Assembly: GCF_000226115.1 (NCBI RefSeq)
Contig: NC_016457.1
Location: forward strand, 7,440,001-7,504,000
DNA: 64,000 bases
Direction of reading: 5' to 3'
Source: Thermothielavioides terrestris NRRL 8126
Taxonomy: Eukaryota; Ascomycota; Sordariomycetes; Sordariales; Chaetomiaceae
Positions 12,923 through 23,669 of this stretch are shown here, in pieces. Positions within the stretch are counted from its first letter, which is position 1. Each line of letters begins with the position of its first letter. The translations under genes were made by a program, and so were the position numbers. Below the pieces are notes generated by a model. It was not told the origin of the DNA, did no database searches, and saw nothing but the letters and a program-made list of their open reading frames with translations.

Positions 12923-14335
12923 GGATCACTATCGGCTTTTGCGGCGGTCTGAGGTAACTTGCTTGGTATGATATCGCGTTGCCTACCTATCAACCAATTT
13001 CGAAGACGCTGCTTTGGCAGAACGTCCACGGTCACCTGAAAAGGCGTTGAGCCGGTGGCCTGAGCGAGCTTTCTCGAGAGGTGGTCCTACAGGAAAAAAA
13101 GTATGTGCCTCTACGAAAGCGATTACTGGTAGGTTCAGTATGTTGGAGTCCATAGGCCCCTTTCCGCCTCCTCCCTGGCAATGGCCGGGACAAACGGCCA
13201 CACCGAACCGCTGAAGGTCCGAGGCAGGACGGAATAGTGGACTGTGGCAGTTAGAGGCATGAGATATTGAGTTTCCGATGTCGCCCATAGCCTAGTCCCT
13301 GGTATGGTAATCTGGACGATGAGGTGAAACGGCATCACGCCCGCGACCAAGCAGCGTCGCAGGTGGTGCAGTTTCCTGTTCGCGAAACGGAGAAGGTCTT
13401 GTTCGTTAGGTAGGTACCTCCCACTTCACAGATGTCGCCTTTCCAATTTGGGCAAATTTGGTGCTGCCCGCCGAGCTGGGTCTGCCATTGCTGGCGGGCG
13501 TTCACTTGGCTCCGTGTGGCCGAGGCGGCCGCCCAATCACGGCCGGGCGGTGGCGGTAACGTTTGCTCCAACCGCGCATCGAAACAGGCACCCGGACCAA
13601 CGGTGACATCGTGGGACCCACATCTCCCTCTGCTGGCCTGCAAATGGAACTGATTTTCTCACCTCCTTGCAGCTGCGCTTCTCGAGCATTCCAGCCTTTC
13701 TTTCAGCCTCTCGTTCAAAGCTTCGTGCCGGTTTATCCTCACCACTCTGCATTCTCTGCTGGATAGATAGCCCTGATACCACTGATACGCAGCCCCCATT
13801 TTGTCTCTCAACCTAATAATTATCTCATCCCTACATTGCCCTGGGAGTGTTCAGCCGCCGACCCCACTCCCAAGTTCCCTTCACATGTAACGATTAGCGC
13901 ACCCCAGGCCAGGCTTGACCCCGAGCTTCAGCATCCAGATTGCGACAGATTGCGGCATCGACGCGCCGCCCGAAACCGCCGATCGACTGACTGCGCTCCC
14001 GTTGAGCTTATTGAGGGGTATACGAGAGGAACCCTTGAGCCGGGTCATCCCTTCCCCAAGCTTAAGACCGCTGTTTTGCGTTAATGGCTCGCCGGAGCTA
14101 GAGGACCCGGGAGTCTGGAGAAGCGACGAGCTCAGCGTACCCGCGCACGTGTCGACCGCGAGCAAAAATTGGAGATATTCGTCTCCAGATACACTTGAAA
14201 GTCACGGAAACATTACAAAAAGAACCAAGCCGAGGGCCGTTATTTCCGCCTCTCGATCTTCCGCCTCTCGATCCGTCTGTCCTGCTATCTCGGTCAATAC
14301 CGGGCCCCTGGGGCTCTCTTCACTTCCCCATCACC
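12923..14335. other. Intergenic DNA upstream of the acyltransferase
   Basis: No gene is supported. The last 150 bases contain a tandem CTTCCGCCTCTCGAT duplication (about 14257-14275) and are pyrimidine-rich, in keeping with a 5' leader. Open frames of 80-170 codons around 13836-14427 overlap the leader in conflicting frames and have no domain. Confidence 0.5.
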
Positions 14336-16841
14336 ATGTCCGCGGACAACTCCCGATCGGCCCAGCAGGGCGCAAGCTTGTCTGCTGCTTCCAAGGATCT
14401 GTACCCGATGAGCGAGTGGAAGTATGACACATTTCTGTGGACGCTGTCAGTGCTGGTGGACCTCTTCTTCCGTGAAGTACATCCCCGCGGCGCCTGGAGA
14501 GTGCCCCGGCATGGCCCAGTGCTCTTCGTCGCTGCTCCACATGCAAATCAGGTAGGCAACGCTGTCCTGCTCCGTGTCTCGCACAAAACTGACCGCCGGC
14601 GTTGTTTCACAGTTCGTGGATGGCCTCATTCTCCAGCGCACACTCAAGAACGAGGCGCGCCGCCGCGTCTCGCTTCTCATCGCACAAAAATCGGTGAAGG
14701 GGTTCATTGGATGGGCGTCGCGGCAGGTTGGCTCGGTTCCTGTCGGCCGAGCGCAAGACTCGGCGAAGCCTGGACAGGGCACCATCTACCTACCTGATCC
14801 CGTCAACGATCCGACCCTCATTCGCGGCATCGGCACAGACTTCGAGAAGCAGGCTGAAGTCGGTGGCATGCTCTTCCTCCCGTCTGCTAAGGGTCAGAGC
14901 GGGTCGAGCGTCGATGTCGCGCAGATCATCGGGCCCGAGGAAATCCGCATCAAGCGTCCATTTACTAGCAAACTTGCCATGATGCAGCTCACTGGCCGCG
15001 AGGATATCGATGATAACGGCAAGTTTACGGATAAGGACACCACCGGGCCGAAACCCGGCTACGAGGGAACCAAGTACAAGCTTGCCCCGCACATCGACCA
15101 ATCCAAGGTCTACCAGGCCGTGTTCGACCGTCTTAAATCTGGCGGGTGCGTCGGCATCTTCCCGGAGGGAGGTAGCCACGACCGCACAGATCTCCTCCCG
15201 CTCAAGGCGGGCGTGGCCATCATGGCTCTGGGAACGCTCGCCGAAGCGCCCAACTGTGGCCTCAAGATCGTCCCGGTCGGCATGAACTACTTCCACGCCC
15301 ACAAGTTCCGCTCGCGGGCCGTCATCGAGTTCGGGCCTCCGTTCGAAGTCCCGGCAAAGCTTGTCGACATGTACAAGAACAACCAGAGGCGAGACGCGAT
15401 CGGCCAGCTCCTAGACATGGTGCACTCGGCGCTCAGCGCCGTCACCGTCTCTGCACCCGACTACGACACGCTGATGGTGATCCAAGCCGCGAGGAGGCTC
15501 TATAACCCTACCGGCAAGAAGCTTCCTTTGCCCATCGTTGTCGAGCTGAACCGCCGGTTAGCCATGGGGTACGAGAGGTACAAAACAGATGAGCGGATCA
15601 TCAAGCTTAAACAATCGGTCGCCGAATACAATAAGCAACTCCGCTATCTTAACCTCCGCGACCATCAGGTCGAGTACGGCAGAATGGCGTGGCCAACAGT
15701 CGTCTTGACATTTATCTACCGGCTCGGCAAGCTGCTCGTTCTCTCTGCCGGCGTGCTCCCTGGGCTCGTCCTCTTCGCGCCCGTCTTCATCGCGACAAAG
15801 TACATCAGCGTGCAGAAGGCAAAGACGGCACTGGCCGGCTCCTCAGTCAAGATACAGGGAAGGGACGTGATGGCAACATGGAAGCTCTTGGTCGCGATGG
15901 CCTTTGCGCCCATCCTGTACAACTTCTACACGTGTGTCCTGGCCTACAGGGTCTATCGGGACCGGCTCTTTGGCTACGTCCCCGAGTGGGTGCCCGTCTG
16001 GGCCGTGTTTCTGGCCGGCTGGGTAGTCTTCCCAGCCATCACCTTTGCGGCGCTCCGATTCGGCGAGGTGGGCATGGACATTCTCAAATCGCTCAGGCCA
16101 CTCGCGCTCTGCATCAACCCGTCGTCAAGCTACAACATCAGCCAGCTCCGCGAACGGCGCGCCGAGCTCAGCGCGGAGGTCACGCGCCTCATCAACACGC
16201 TCGGGCCCGAGATGTTCCCCGACTTTGAGCACACGCGCCTGGTCTTCGACGCCAACCCGCGCGCGCTGGCAACCGACACCGCCAGCCAGGACGGCATGTC
16301 GCCGGTCTCGCCCGCCAACCAGACAGCGCACACGCGCAGCCGCAGCGGTGCGTCCACGCCCGGCGGGCCCGGCAGCCCCGGCAGCCCGCCGCTCCTGCGG
16401 CGCAGCAGCACGACGCAGTCGAGCCGCGCGATCCCGCGCAACGAGTCGTTCAGCAACATCGGCCAGGCGCCGCTGTTCGCCACGCGCCCGCCCAGCCGCG
16501 ACCGGAGCAGGAGCAGCAGCGCCGGGGGCGGCCTGGCCTCGGCCTCGGGCTCGGCCGCCTTCCCCGTCAGCGCGTTCACGACGCTGGATAGCAAGGAGGG
16601 GTTCGACCACGCGAACCGCAGGATCCGCGAGGCGATGAGGGAGCGGGGCGAGCTCAGGCGCCGGCAGCGGCTGAAGCTGAGGGAGAAGAGGATGGAGTGG
16701 GCTGGGGCGGACGACGACGACGACGATGTGGAGGAGGCGGAGCTGGAGGAGGAGGAGGATGAGGAGGTGACGAGTGATGAGGCGGAGAGTGGTGTCGGCA
16801 GCTCGGTGGCGGATTATGAGGAGGCGAGGAAGCAGAGGTGA
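14336..16841 (+). CDS. Glycerol-3-phosphate / dihydroxyacetone-phosphate O-acyltransferase, Gpt2/Sct1 type (one intron)
   Basis: Exons 14336-14551 and 14613-16841 give 814 residues; the ATG context is TCACCATGT. The protein carries the acyltransferase block I HANQFVD (residues 69-75), the phosphate-binding block FPEGGSHDR (about 255-263) and a VPVGMNYFHAHKFRSR block about 30 residues further on. All match the PlsC-like fold of fungal Gpt2/Sct1 enzymes. Hydrophobic segments at about 430-470, 492-517 and 530-555 are consistent with ER membrane anchoring. The C-terminal 200 residues are Ser/Arg-rich, with an Asp/Glu run near 775-800, as in yeast Sct1/Gpt2, where the tail is phosphorylated. The expected reaction is sn-1 acylation of glycerol-3-phosphate or DHAP, the first step of phospholipid and triacylglycerol synthesis. 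Whether it corresponds to GPT2 or SCT1 cannot be told. Confidence 0.93.
14552..14612 (+). other. Intron of the acyltransferase
   Basis: 61 bp, donor GTAGGC, branch-like CTGAC near 14590, acceptor TTTCACAG ending at 14612, phase 0. It falls inside the catalytic block HANQ|FVD, so correct splicing is needed to form the active site. Confidence 0.93.
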
Positions 16842-17570
16842 ATGGAGAAGGGTGGCTGTGGTGTGTTTCTGCTATCTTTCTCTGTGTTCGATGTCTCTTG
16901 TTTTCTCATTGGGGTAATATGGGAGCGGATGTGGCTTCCATGTATCACCATGGTTATCTTGCCGTTATCGACTCTGGACTGGGCGGCTAGCGGTGTACTG
17001 CGTTCTAAAAAAAGGGTTTCGAAGGATTGAAAATCGTCTCCTGGGCGAGCTTCATGAGTTTACGCTGGGCTTGTCGTAGATCTAGATCTGTCTCCTTGCA
17101 CGAGATGGATGATGAGGGGTGTTTGATGCGAATGAAGAACGGTTAAGAAAGAACAACCGGTTGTTGTTGCTTTCCCTTTTTGGCTTTCCCTTTTTGGTGT
17201 TCCTCGTCTTCTCCGGGCCGCTGCGCCTCCCTTTTTGGTGCAACCTTCCGCTTCGATGTCAGATGATCTGATAAGTTAACTACCTTAGGCACCCACCCTA
17301 CGGAGTTAGTTGGCTGCGGGCTTATCATTGGTGGCCCTGTCGTAGCTCTCACCAGGCTCCCGTGCGTGTTGTCTCTTATCATTACGCAATCTTCCGCGCA
17401 AGACCATGACGCAATGCCTGCCAGCCGCACACCTCAGAAGGTGCATGCTGCGTACCGTGCCACGGCAACAACCTACCATAGCGCGCGGAGGGGGGTAGCC
17501 GACATCGTCTCCACTACTATTTTACAGAGCCAAGATGTCTCTACTCCAAGACCCTCGTACAATTGACTTA
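16842..17570. other. Intergenic DNA and edge of the gene-bearing region
   Basis: 3' flank of the acyltransferase. Three copies of CCCTTTTTGG lie between 17175 and 17240. I see no gene. Host-like composition ends near 17,570, after which the sequence turns TpA-rich. Confidence 0.5.
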
Positions 17571-17745
17571 CACCCAAAATGCTTTTCCAACCAAAATGGT
17601 CCTTTAGCAATAAGACTGTTTTTCTTCAAAGTATAACTTCTAAACTAAATCAATCTTTCAATAAAAATAGTCTCTAAGCTAGAAGATAATCTTAAAAAAA
17701 TTTTATATATAGGTAAAAATATAAGTATTTTAACTTTTTTCTTTC
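17571..17745. other. AT-rich transition sequence
   Basis: An abrupt fall in GC content with TTTTAAA-like words and no recognisable gene or repeat ends. It marks the left edge of the RIP-affected block. Confidence 0.45.
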
Positions 17746-17746
17746 T

Positions 17747-17916
17747 TTACAATGTAACTTACAATGTAACTTACAATGTAACTTACAGTGTGATTTACAG
17801 TGTAACTTACACTACGGTTTACACTATGGTTTACACTACGGTTTACACTACGGCTTACACTACGGCTTACACTACGGCTTACACTACGGCTTACACTATA
17901 GCTTACACTATAGCTA
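17747..17916. repeat. 12-bp tandem array (about 14 copies)
   Basis: Consensus TTACACTACGGC, grading from TTACAATGTAAC on the left to TTACACTATAGC on the right. Neighbouring copies differ mainly by C/T and G/A changes. Because the unit is a multiple of three, the minus strand stays open through the whole array (Ser-Val-rich tetrapeptide periodicity), but nothing else suggests a gene. Confidence 0.9.
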
Positions 17917-17937
17917 AGAGGTTTAAAAAAGTTAACC

Positions 17938-18007
17938 ACAACGTTGATTTGAACTAGTAACCTCTCAATTACATAGTCGACCTACGTACCACTGTACTAC
18001 TAACTAT
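17938..18007 (-). other. tRNA-like relic with Pol III A and B boxes
   Basis: On the minus strand TAGTACAGTGG (17989-17999) fits the A-box consensus TRGYNNANNNG at every fixed position. About 32 nt later AGTTCAAATCA (17946-17956) fits the B box GGTTCRANNCC at 9 of 11. That spacing is right for a tRNA. A run of six T follows about 15 nt downstream, as for a Pol III terminator. The acceptor stem does not pair, so this is not a working tRNA. It could be a decayed tRNA gene or the head of a tRNA-derived SINE. Confidence 0.4.
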
Positions 18008-18030
18008 TGCTTTTGGCGTTAGATCTCTAC

Positions 18031-18396
18031 TCTATATACCGGCCATATCCTGCACTCTGTGTATGCTAGCCGCATCCTGCACTCTATGTATGCCGGCCGC
18101 ATCCTACGCACTCTATGTATACCAGCCGCATCCTGTGCACTCTGTGTGCTAGCATCCTGCACTCTGTGTGCGGGCACTCTATATGCTAGCCACATCCTGC
18201 ACTCTGTGTATGCTAGCCACATCCTGCACTCTATATATGCTAGCCGCATCCTACGCACTCTATATATACTAGCTGCATCCTACGCACTCTATATATACTA
18301 GCTGCATCCTACGCACTCTATGTACTAGCATCCTACACTCTATGTACAAGCACTCTGTATGCTAGCCGTATCCTACACTCTATATATACTGGCTAT
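18031..18396. repeat. Minisatellite, unit about 27 bp
   Basis: Roughly 13-14 imperfect copies of GCTAGCCGCATCCTGCACTC followed by TRTRTAT. Unit length varies from about 18 to 29 bp because some copies lack the GCTAGCCG half. There are no spacers of equal length and unique content, so this is not a CRISPR array. Confidence 0.88.
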
Positions 18397-18910
18397 ATTG
18401 TCATAGCACGTACATAAGCCGCTGTTGAGTAGGCGCTAGCACAGTTCTAAGACGAAGTGAGCACCTAGAACCTAGAAGCTTATATCTATAACGTGCGATA
18501 CAACGTATATACTTGAAGCCTAGGAACTGTAGCTAAAAAGGTAGGTAGTCGCCTACCAAGGCGAAGGAAGATTCCTAATCCTCTAAGGATTAGCCTCTAA
18601 TTACAATAGAAGACGTATTTAAATGGTATCGCTTTAGAAACTATAATTACTTACCCTAGTCACTACTATAGTATTATTATACTTCTCTACTTTAAAGTAT
18701 CTTACTAGTAGTATTTGAAGACTTCTATTATAGATTCTAATCTTTCTTCCTCTATTAGCTATAATACTATTCGTTTATAGTACTTTAACTTAGATACATA
18801 TATCCTTGTCCTACTTATCGCTATTAGTTACTATTAATTTGTCTATAAATTTAGTACAACTTTATAATTCTAAAACGAAGTCTCTTCCTAGCTCTCGCCA
18901 CCTATCTTCT

Positions 18911-19192
18911 TGTTACACGAACAAAGTGGGTTGCTACCCGACCTCGTCAGCCAAGGTAGCGGAGCACTCAAACCAAGCAAGAGCTTCGGAGGAGTGCAAG
19001 ATGGATGTATTGTAAGAGTGTAAGATGTGGGCAAGTGCCCACCTAAATACAGGAGTGTGGTGGCCTATGCGTAAGGTAGCCTGTGCACTGTTGCGGGGCC
19101 TAGTGCTGTTGTGGGGCCCAGTGGGCCCAGTGGACCCACACTTACGCAGTTGGCCACAGGTGGCCACAGGTGACCTACAACTGTGTGTAACA
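18911..19192 (-). repeat. 3' LTR of the TRIM (282 bp)
   Basis: Left copy in plus coordinates. It has more T/A at the variable sites than its partner, so it looks slightly more RIP-mutated. Confidence 0.92.
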
Positions 19193-19374
19193 ATTGCCCC
19201 CCCTACAAACAAATAGAAAAGCTGTCCTCAGCTTGCAGGTCCATTGTATCTTGCACCTTAGCCATCCAACCATTTAATCCATTTAATCTACCTGTCGGGT
19301 TCTTGATCGGGGCGACTGGTCGGAGCGATTGATCGGCCGATTGATTGGTCGGAGGTTGGAGTGGTCAGAAGGAT

Positions 19375-19530
19375 GGGAGCCGGGCTGGGGCGACGAGGTA
19401 TTTGGAAAAAGTGGTCGCGATTGACGGTTGGAAGGATAGGAGCCGGGCCGGGGCGACAAGGTCTTAGAAAGTGGTCGCAATTGACGTGGTCTTTGGGAGC
19501 CGAGCCGGGGCGACGAAGTGTTGAAGGTCG
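19375..19530. repeat. Three internal repeats in the TRIM interior
   Basis: GGAGCCGRGCYGGGGCGACR occurs three times (about 19377, 19440 and 19497). The first two copies are followed by AGTGGTCGC and all three lie about 60 bp apart. The block is GC-rich compared with its surroundings. Possible packaging or structural RNA function is speculation. Confidence 0.7.
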
Positions 19531-19766
19531 CGTATTGTCGCGTTGCCCTGGATACCGACCTCCAGGTTAGGTCTCAGGAGCTCGAGGGCTTCGCAATACT
19601 TAGAGACCACCTAAGTAAGCAAAACTACAAGTGCTTCCTGGCAGGGCACTCGGGGCACTTGCGCCTATATGTGGTTGCCTAAGCCATATGACGCGGTACT
19701 GCTCGGGCACGCTGTTGATGAACACTGGCTCCCTTACAAAGGAACCTTATAGTTCACTATAGGTTC

Positions 19767-19786
19767 GAGTCCAGTAGTGGGCACCA
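19767..19786 (-). other. Primer-binding site of the TRIM
   Basis: The plus strand reads GGTTCGAGTCCAGTAGTGGG followed by CACCA, i.e. the 3' half of a T arm, an acceptor strand and the CCA end of a tRNA. The minus strand is therefore complementary to a tRNA 3' end including the added CCA. The cognate tRNA should have an acceptor 5' strand close to GCCCACT. I do not name the tRNA. Confidence 0.85.
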
Positions 19787-19788
19787 CT

Positions 19789-20070
19789 TGTTATACGAAC
19801 AAAGTGGGTTGCTACCCGACCTCGTCAGCCAAGGTAGCGGAGCACTCAAACTAAGCAGGAGCTTCGGAGGAGTGTAAGATGGATGTATTGCAAGAGTGTG
19901 AGATGCGGGCAAGTGCCCACCTAAATACAAGAGTGTGGTGGCCTGTGCGTAAGGTGGCCTGTGCACTGTTGCGGGGCCCAGTGCTGTTGTAGGGCCCAGT
20001 GGGCCCAGTGGACCCACACTTGCGCAGTTGGCCACAGGTGGCCACAGGTGACCCACAACTGCGTGTAACA
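19789..20070 (-). repeat. 5' LTR of the TRIM (282 bp)
   Basis: Right copy in plus coordinates, adjacent to the primer-binding site and followed by the CTTCT target duplication. Confidence 0.92.
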
Positions 20071-20075
20071 CTTCT

Positions 20076-21200
20076 TCACCTCCTAGTATTCTATTATAGG
20101 GAGAGACGCTCTCTATAAGGGACCTACTATAGAGGGTATAGGCCTATATTACTTAGCTTTAGGCTTTAAAGGAGCTTAAAGACTAGGAGTAGGAATTGCT
20201 TTAGTCGTTAGAAATAGGTAAGTCGCCTAGTAAATAGAAGAGGAATAGTGCTAGATTAACCGACGATAGTAAAGATAGAGGGCAAGATCGCTAAGCTATT
20301 AAAGTTAAGAACATTATACTATTAGAAGAGAACGTTATTTTTTAAAAATATTAGATTTAGCTCTAAGATCTTTATTAAACCTTTAAAGGTAACTATAAAC
20401 GCTTTAAAATAGAAAAGAATCGGATCCTCTTCGCTATCGATAAAATAGAATAAACGCTATATATCTATTAGTATAGCTACTATAATAATCTATTAAAAGA
20501 AGAATAAATAATAGTAAAGTCGATATAGAGGGTCTTTAAAGATTAGACTACTTCGTATATTAAGGACCTTGCTAATAGTTAGTTAGAAATCGCTAAGGCT
20601 ATCGACTAGACGAAGCAACGAAAAGGCTAGAGCCCTTTAAACTTTTATTAATACCTCGATTCCTTAGAGGCCTAGACTAAGTACTAAGATAATAAGAAAT
20701 AGGCTCTCTTATTCTACTCTAAGTTATTGCTATAGATTTAGTTGTATATCGACTAATACTTCTTTAAAAAACCTAAGACCTATAAGGCTATAGTTTAGCT
20801 AGTAACCTAGATTTAGAACGTTAAATAGTATAATATTTACTAAAGACCTTTAAAAGTTGATTAAGGATCTAAGTAGCTCTCTAATTATAAATAGCAAGGT
20901 CGAAGGCAATCTATACGTTAAGATCGTTATAGTCGGCCTTACTCTAATAATATAGTAGAGAAGGAAAAGCGGAGCTATAATAATAAGGAGGCGAAGGATA
21001 GGAGTAATAATTCCTTTACCTATTGGACCTATAGTAAAATAGATTACTTCTTCTATAACTGTCCTAAGAAGCTTAAAGGTATAAGCAAGATTAAAGGTAT
21101 AAGACGTCGAGGCTATAGAGGTACTTATTACACCCTAAGAACTAAGTATAAAATGAGCCCTAGTTATTTATAAGACGATAGCGAAAAGGAGGGAAAAGCT
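20076..21200 (+). pseudogene. Element 1 gag remnant
   Basis: A frame broken by many TAG/TAA codons reads as a gag-like capsid. A zinc-knuckle position at 21,020-21,066 has spacing C-x2-C-x4-H-x4-C, but three of the four ligands (both early Cys and the His) have become Tyr, which are exactly the changes G-to-A and C-to-T would give. The first part of the gene lies before the TRIM insertion, so the reading frame is interrupted there too. Confidence 0.65.
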
Positions 21201-23669
21201 TATACCTAGTAGTAGACCCTAGTACTACTAGCGTACTCTTCCTATATAGGGACTAAGTTATAGAATACTTCTAAGCTACTACTACCCTATATACTAAGAA
21301 ACCCTAGGAGGTTATAATAGATTTAGATATCTATACTAAGATTAATATAGTTAACTTTAAGTTTATAAGGCAGTATTATCTTCCTATAGTAAAGCCCTCT
21401 TCGCTATAGACTTATATAGTAGACGCTTAGATATCCTAGTTATATAGAGTATTCTTTATACCCTTAGAGCTATTAGATAGAAAAGGTATAATATAGAGGC
21501 TTAACGTTTCCTATATAGCTATTGACTATCCTTTAATTAAAGGAGGGTTAGCTATTATTCTAGGGATACTTATAATAGTAGAAGAATATATCTTACTATT
21601 TCTAGTAGCTAAAGAATAGTAGTTTATACCTAAGACTATTAAAGTTCGTTTTAAATGTTTAAAGCGGTTTACTAAAACATTGTACTAAAAGCCCTATATT
21701 TATACTCTATTTATATACCCCAATATACTATAAGCTCTATTCCCTAAGGAGGAGGAGGATAAGGAGACGTAGGCGAAGCTGTCCTAAAGCAAGGATAAAA
21801 TCCCTAAGGAGCTCTAAGACTTTGCTAATATATTGGACTCTACTAAGGCTAATGTTCTACCGTTATATTATAAGACCGATTATACTATTAAGCTATTACT
21901 AGGTACAATATCGTTAGTAGAGCCTATTTATCTATTAGCTTAAAAGGAGTTGAATATCCTTAAGGAATACCTTTATAAAAACTTAGTAAAAAGGTATATC
22001 TAAGAATCTTAGAGCTTAGCTATAAGCCTAGTTTTATTTATACCTAAGAAGAATAATACCCTCTAACTCTATATCGATTACTAAGGGCTTAATAAAATTA
22101 TAAGGAAAAACTACTACCTATTACCTTTAATCTTAGAGATCTTAGACTATATAATTGGTACTAAGTACTTTAGTAAATTAAATATTAAGGAAGTCTACTA
22201 TCGAATCTATATTAAGGAGGAGAACAAATAGAAAATAGCCTTTTATACCTAATATAGCCTATTTAAATACTTGGTTATACCCTTTAGGTTAACTAACGCC
22301 CTAGGAACCTTCTAAAGTTACATCTATTAGACACTAGGGCGACTTATAGACGATTTCTATATAGCTTTCCTTAATAACGTCCTAATCTTTTTAAAAGACT
22401 ATAATATTTATACTTCCTATATTTAATAAGTCCTTAAGAAGCTATAAGCTATATAGTTATACTATAAGCTAAGTAAATGTCAGTTTTACCAACGTAAGGT
22501 CGAGTTCCTTAGATACCTAATAACTCCTAAGGGAATTACTATAGATCTAACCTATGTTTAAACTCTTTAGGAATAGCTAGAGCCTACTATTTACTAAGAT
22601 ATTTAAATCTTCTTTAGGTTCTATAATTTTTATTAACGGTTTATCTCCTATTATTTAGAATTAGTATTACCTCTAACTACCCTATTAAAGGGATTAGAAA
22701 AGAAGAGAAAACTAGGATCCTTCTAATTTACTAACAAAGAATAAATAGCTTTTAAACGACTTAAGCAAGCTTTTATAGAAGCGCTAACATTATACTACTA
22801 TAACCTATAAAGGAAAGTAACTATTAAGACTAATACCTCTAACTTTGCTATAGGAGTAGTCCTATCTTAAGAAGAAGACGATAGGACGAGACAACCTATA
22901 GCCTTTTAATTAGCTAAGTTCTCTAAATTACCTAAGAATTATAGGATATCTAATAAAGAAATAATAGTAATTATCGAGGCCTTTAAGCATTGGCGCTATT
23001 ACATTGAAGAAAGTAACTTTCTAGTTACTATTCTCTCTAACTACAATAATCTATAGAGCTTTATAAAGTAGATATACCTAAATAGGCGCTAAGCTAAGTA
23101 GTATATATACCTTATAGAGTATAATTTTATTATTAAGCACTAGGCGGGTAAGCAAAACCTAGTTGATAGGCTATTAAGGAGACCTAACTATAAAGAAAGG
23201 TCGGCTTTAAAATATATAGTGTAGTTGCTAACTCTATAAAACAAGATAGTTGGACTCCAACAAGTATTCGCTAAAGAGAAGCTTCTATATATTTAATCTA
23301 TTATATAGATAGGTATAGGATACTAGATGCCTAACAGTATAAAGAGCTAACTATATATTAGCCCTAAGATAGCTATAAAACGTTAGATAGTCACTACCTA
23401 GCTAGTAAAGTAAGGCATTTAAGAGCCCCCTAGTATAGACAAACTCGAAAAATTGCTTGGTCAAAAGCAAATTATACCTAGAAAGGTCGTAGCTACTTAT
23501 ATATAAGGCGAAGCCCTATATAACTTAGTACTTTCTAAAACAATAAGAGAGTTAATCCTAAAGTTATAGAACTTAGATCTAGTAATATAAAGAATCAAAG
23601 ATCGCCTATAGACTCTATAGTAAAGAACTAATATTACCTCTAAATAGAAGTTAAGACCTAATGACGAGT
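21200..23669 (+). pseudogene. Element 1 pol remnant: protease, reverse transcriptase, RNase H, start of integrase
   Basis: The RT blocks are readable: a VPKK-like segment near 22,040, the YPLPL-like block near 22,115, a KLDIKEAYH-like block near 22,180, and the catalytic box at about 22,364-22,393, which now reads FLNNVLIF so both Asp of YxDD are Asn. RNase H runs to about 23,170, where a KHxxGKQNPVDRL-like motif marks its end. The frame is dead. Confidence 0.7.

Larger units (their letters stand above)
18906..20075 (-). mobile_element. Complete TRIM (non-autonomous LTR retrotransposon), 1,160 bp with CTTCT target duplication
   Basis: Two 282-bp direct repeats, 18911-19192 and 19789-20070, begin TGTTAYACG and end GTGTAACA. 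They differ at about 15 positions, all transitions, with no indels. A perfect 5-bp duplication CTTCT flanks the element (18906-18910, 20071-20075). On the minus strand a primer-binding site (TGGTGCCCACTACTGGACTC, 19767-19786) lies 2 bp after the 5' LTR, and a G7 polypurine tract (19197-19203) lies 4 bp before the 3' LTR, which fixes the orientation. The 596-bp interior has no coding capacity, so movement would need proteins from another element. Confidence 0.93.
18397..23669 (+). mobile_element. Element 1: Ty3/gypsy-like LTR retrotransposon, 5' part, RIP-inactivated
   Basis: The left boundary is uncertain; TGTCATAGC at 18399 is a candidate LTR start. A TRIM element (18911-20070) sits inside it. 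In the plus direction, decayed gag follows from about 20,080, then a gag zinc knuckle, protease, reverse transcriptase and RNase H, ending in the start of the integrase where element 2 begins at 23,670. Every frame is cut by TAG/TAA of the kind RIP makes from CAG, TGG and CAA. The remainder of integrase and the 3' LTR are not in the window and would lie to the right if element 2 is a nested insertion. Confidence 0.75.

Noticed and set aside
17143..17430. 95-codon minus-strand frame with a Lys/Gln-rich tail
   Set aside because: The tail comes from simple CCCTTTTTGG and GTTGTTGTT repeats; no domain.
17730..17939. Ser-Val repeat protein on the minus strand
   Set aside because: It is only the translation of a 12-bp tandem array, which stays open because the unit is a multiple of three.
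18031..18396. CRISPR-like array
   Set aside because: Repeat units are directly adjacent and degenerate, without unique spacers, and the genome is eukaryotic.
19755..19786. tRNA gene (GGTTCGAGTCC ... CCA)
   Set aside because: Only the 3' end of a tRNA is present, CCA is encoded, and it lies next to an LTR; it is the complement of a primer-binding site.
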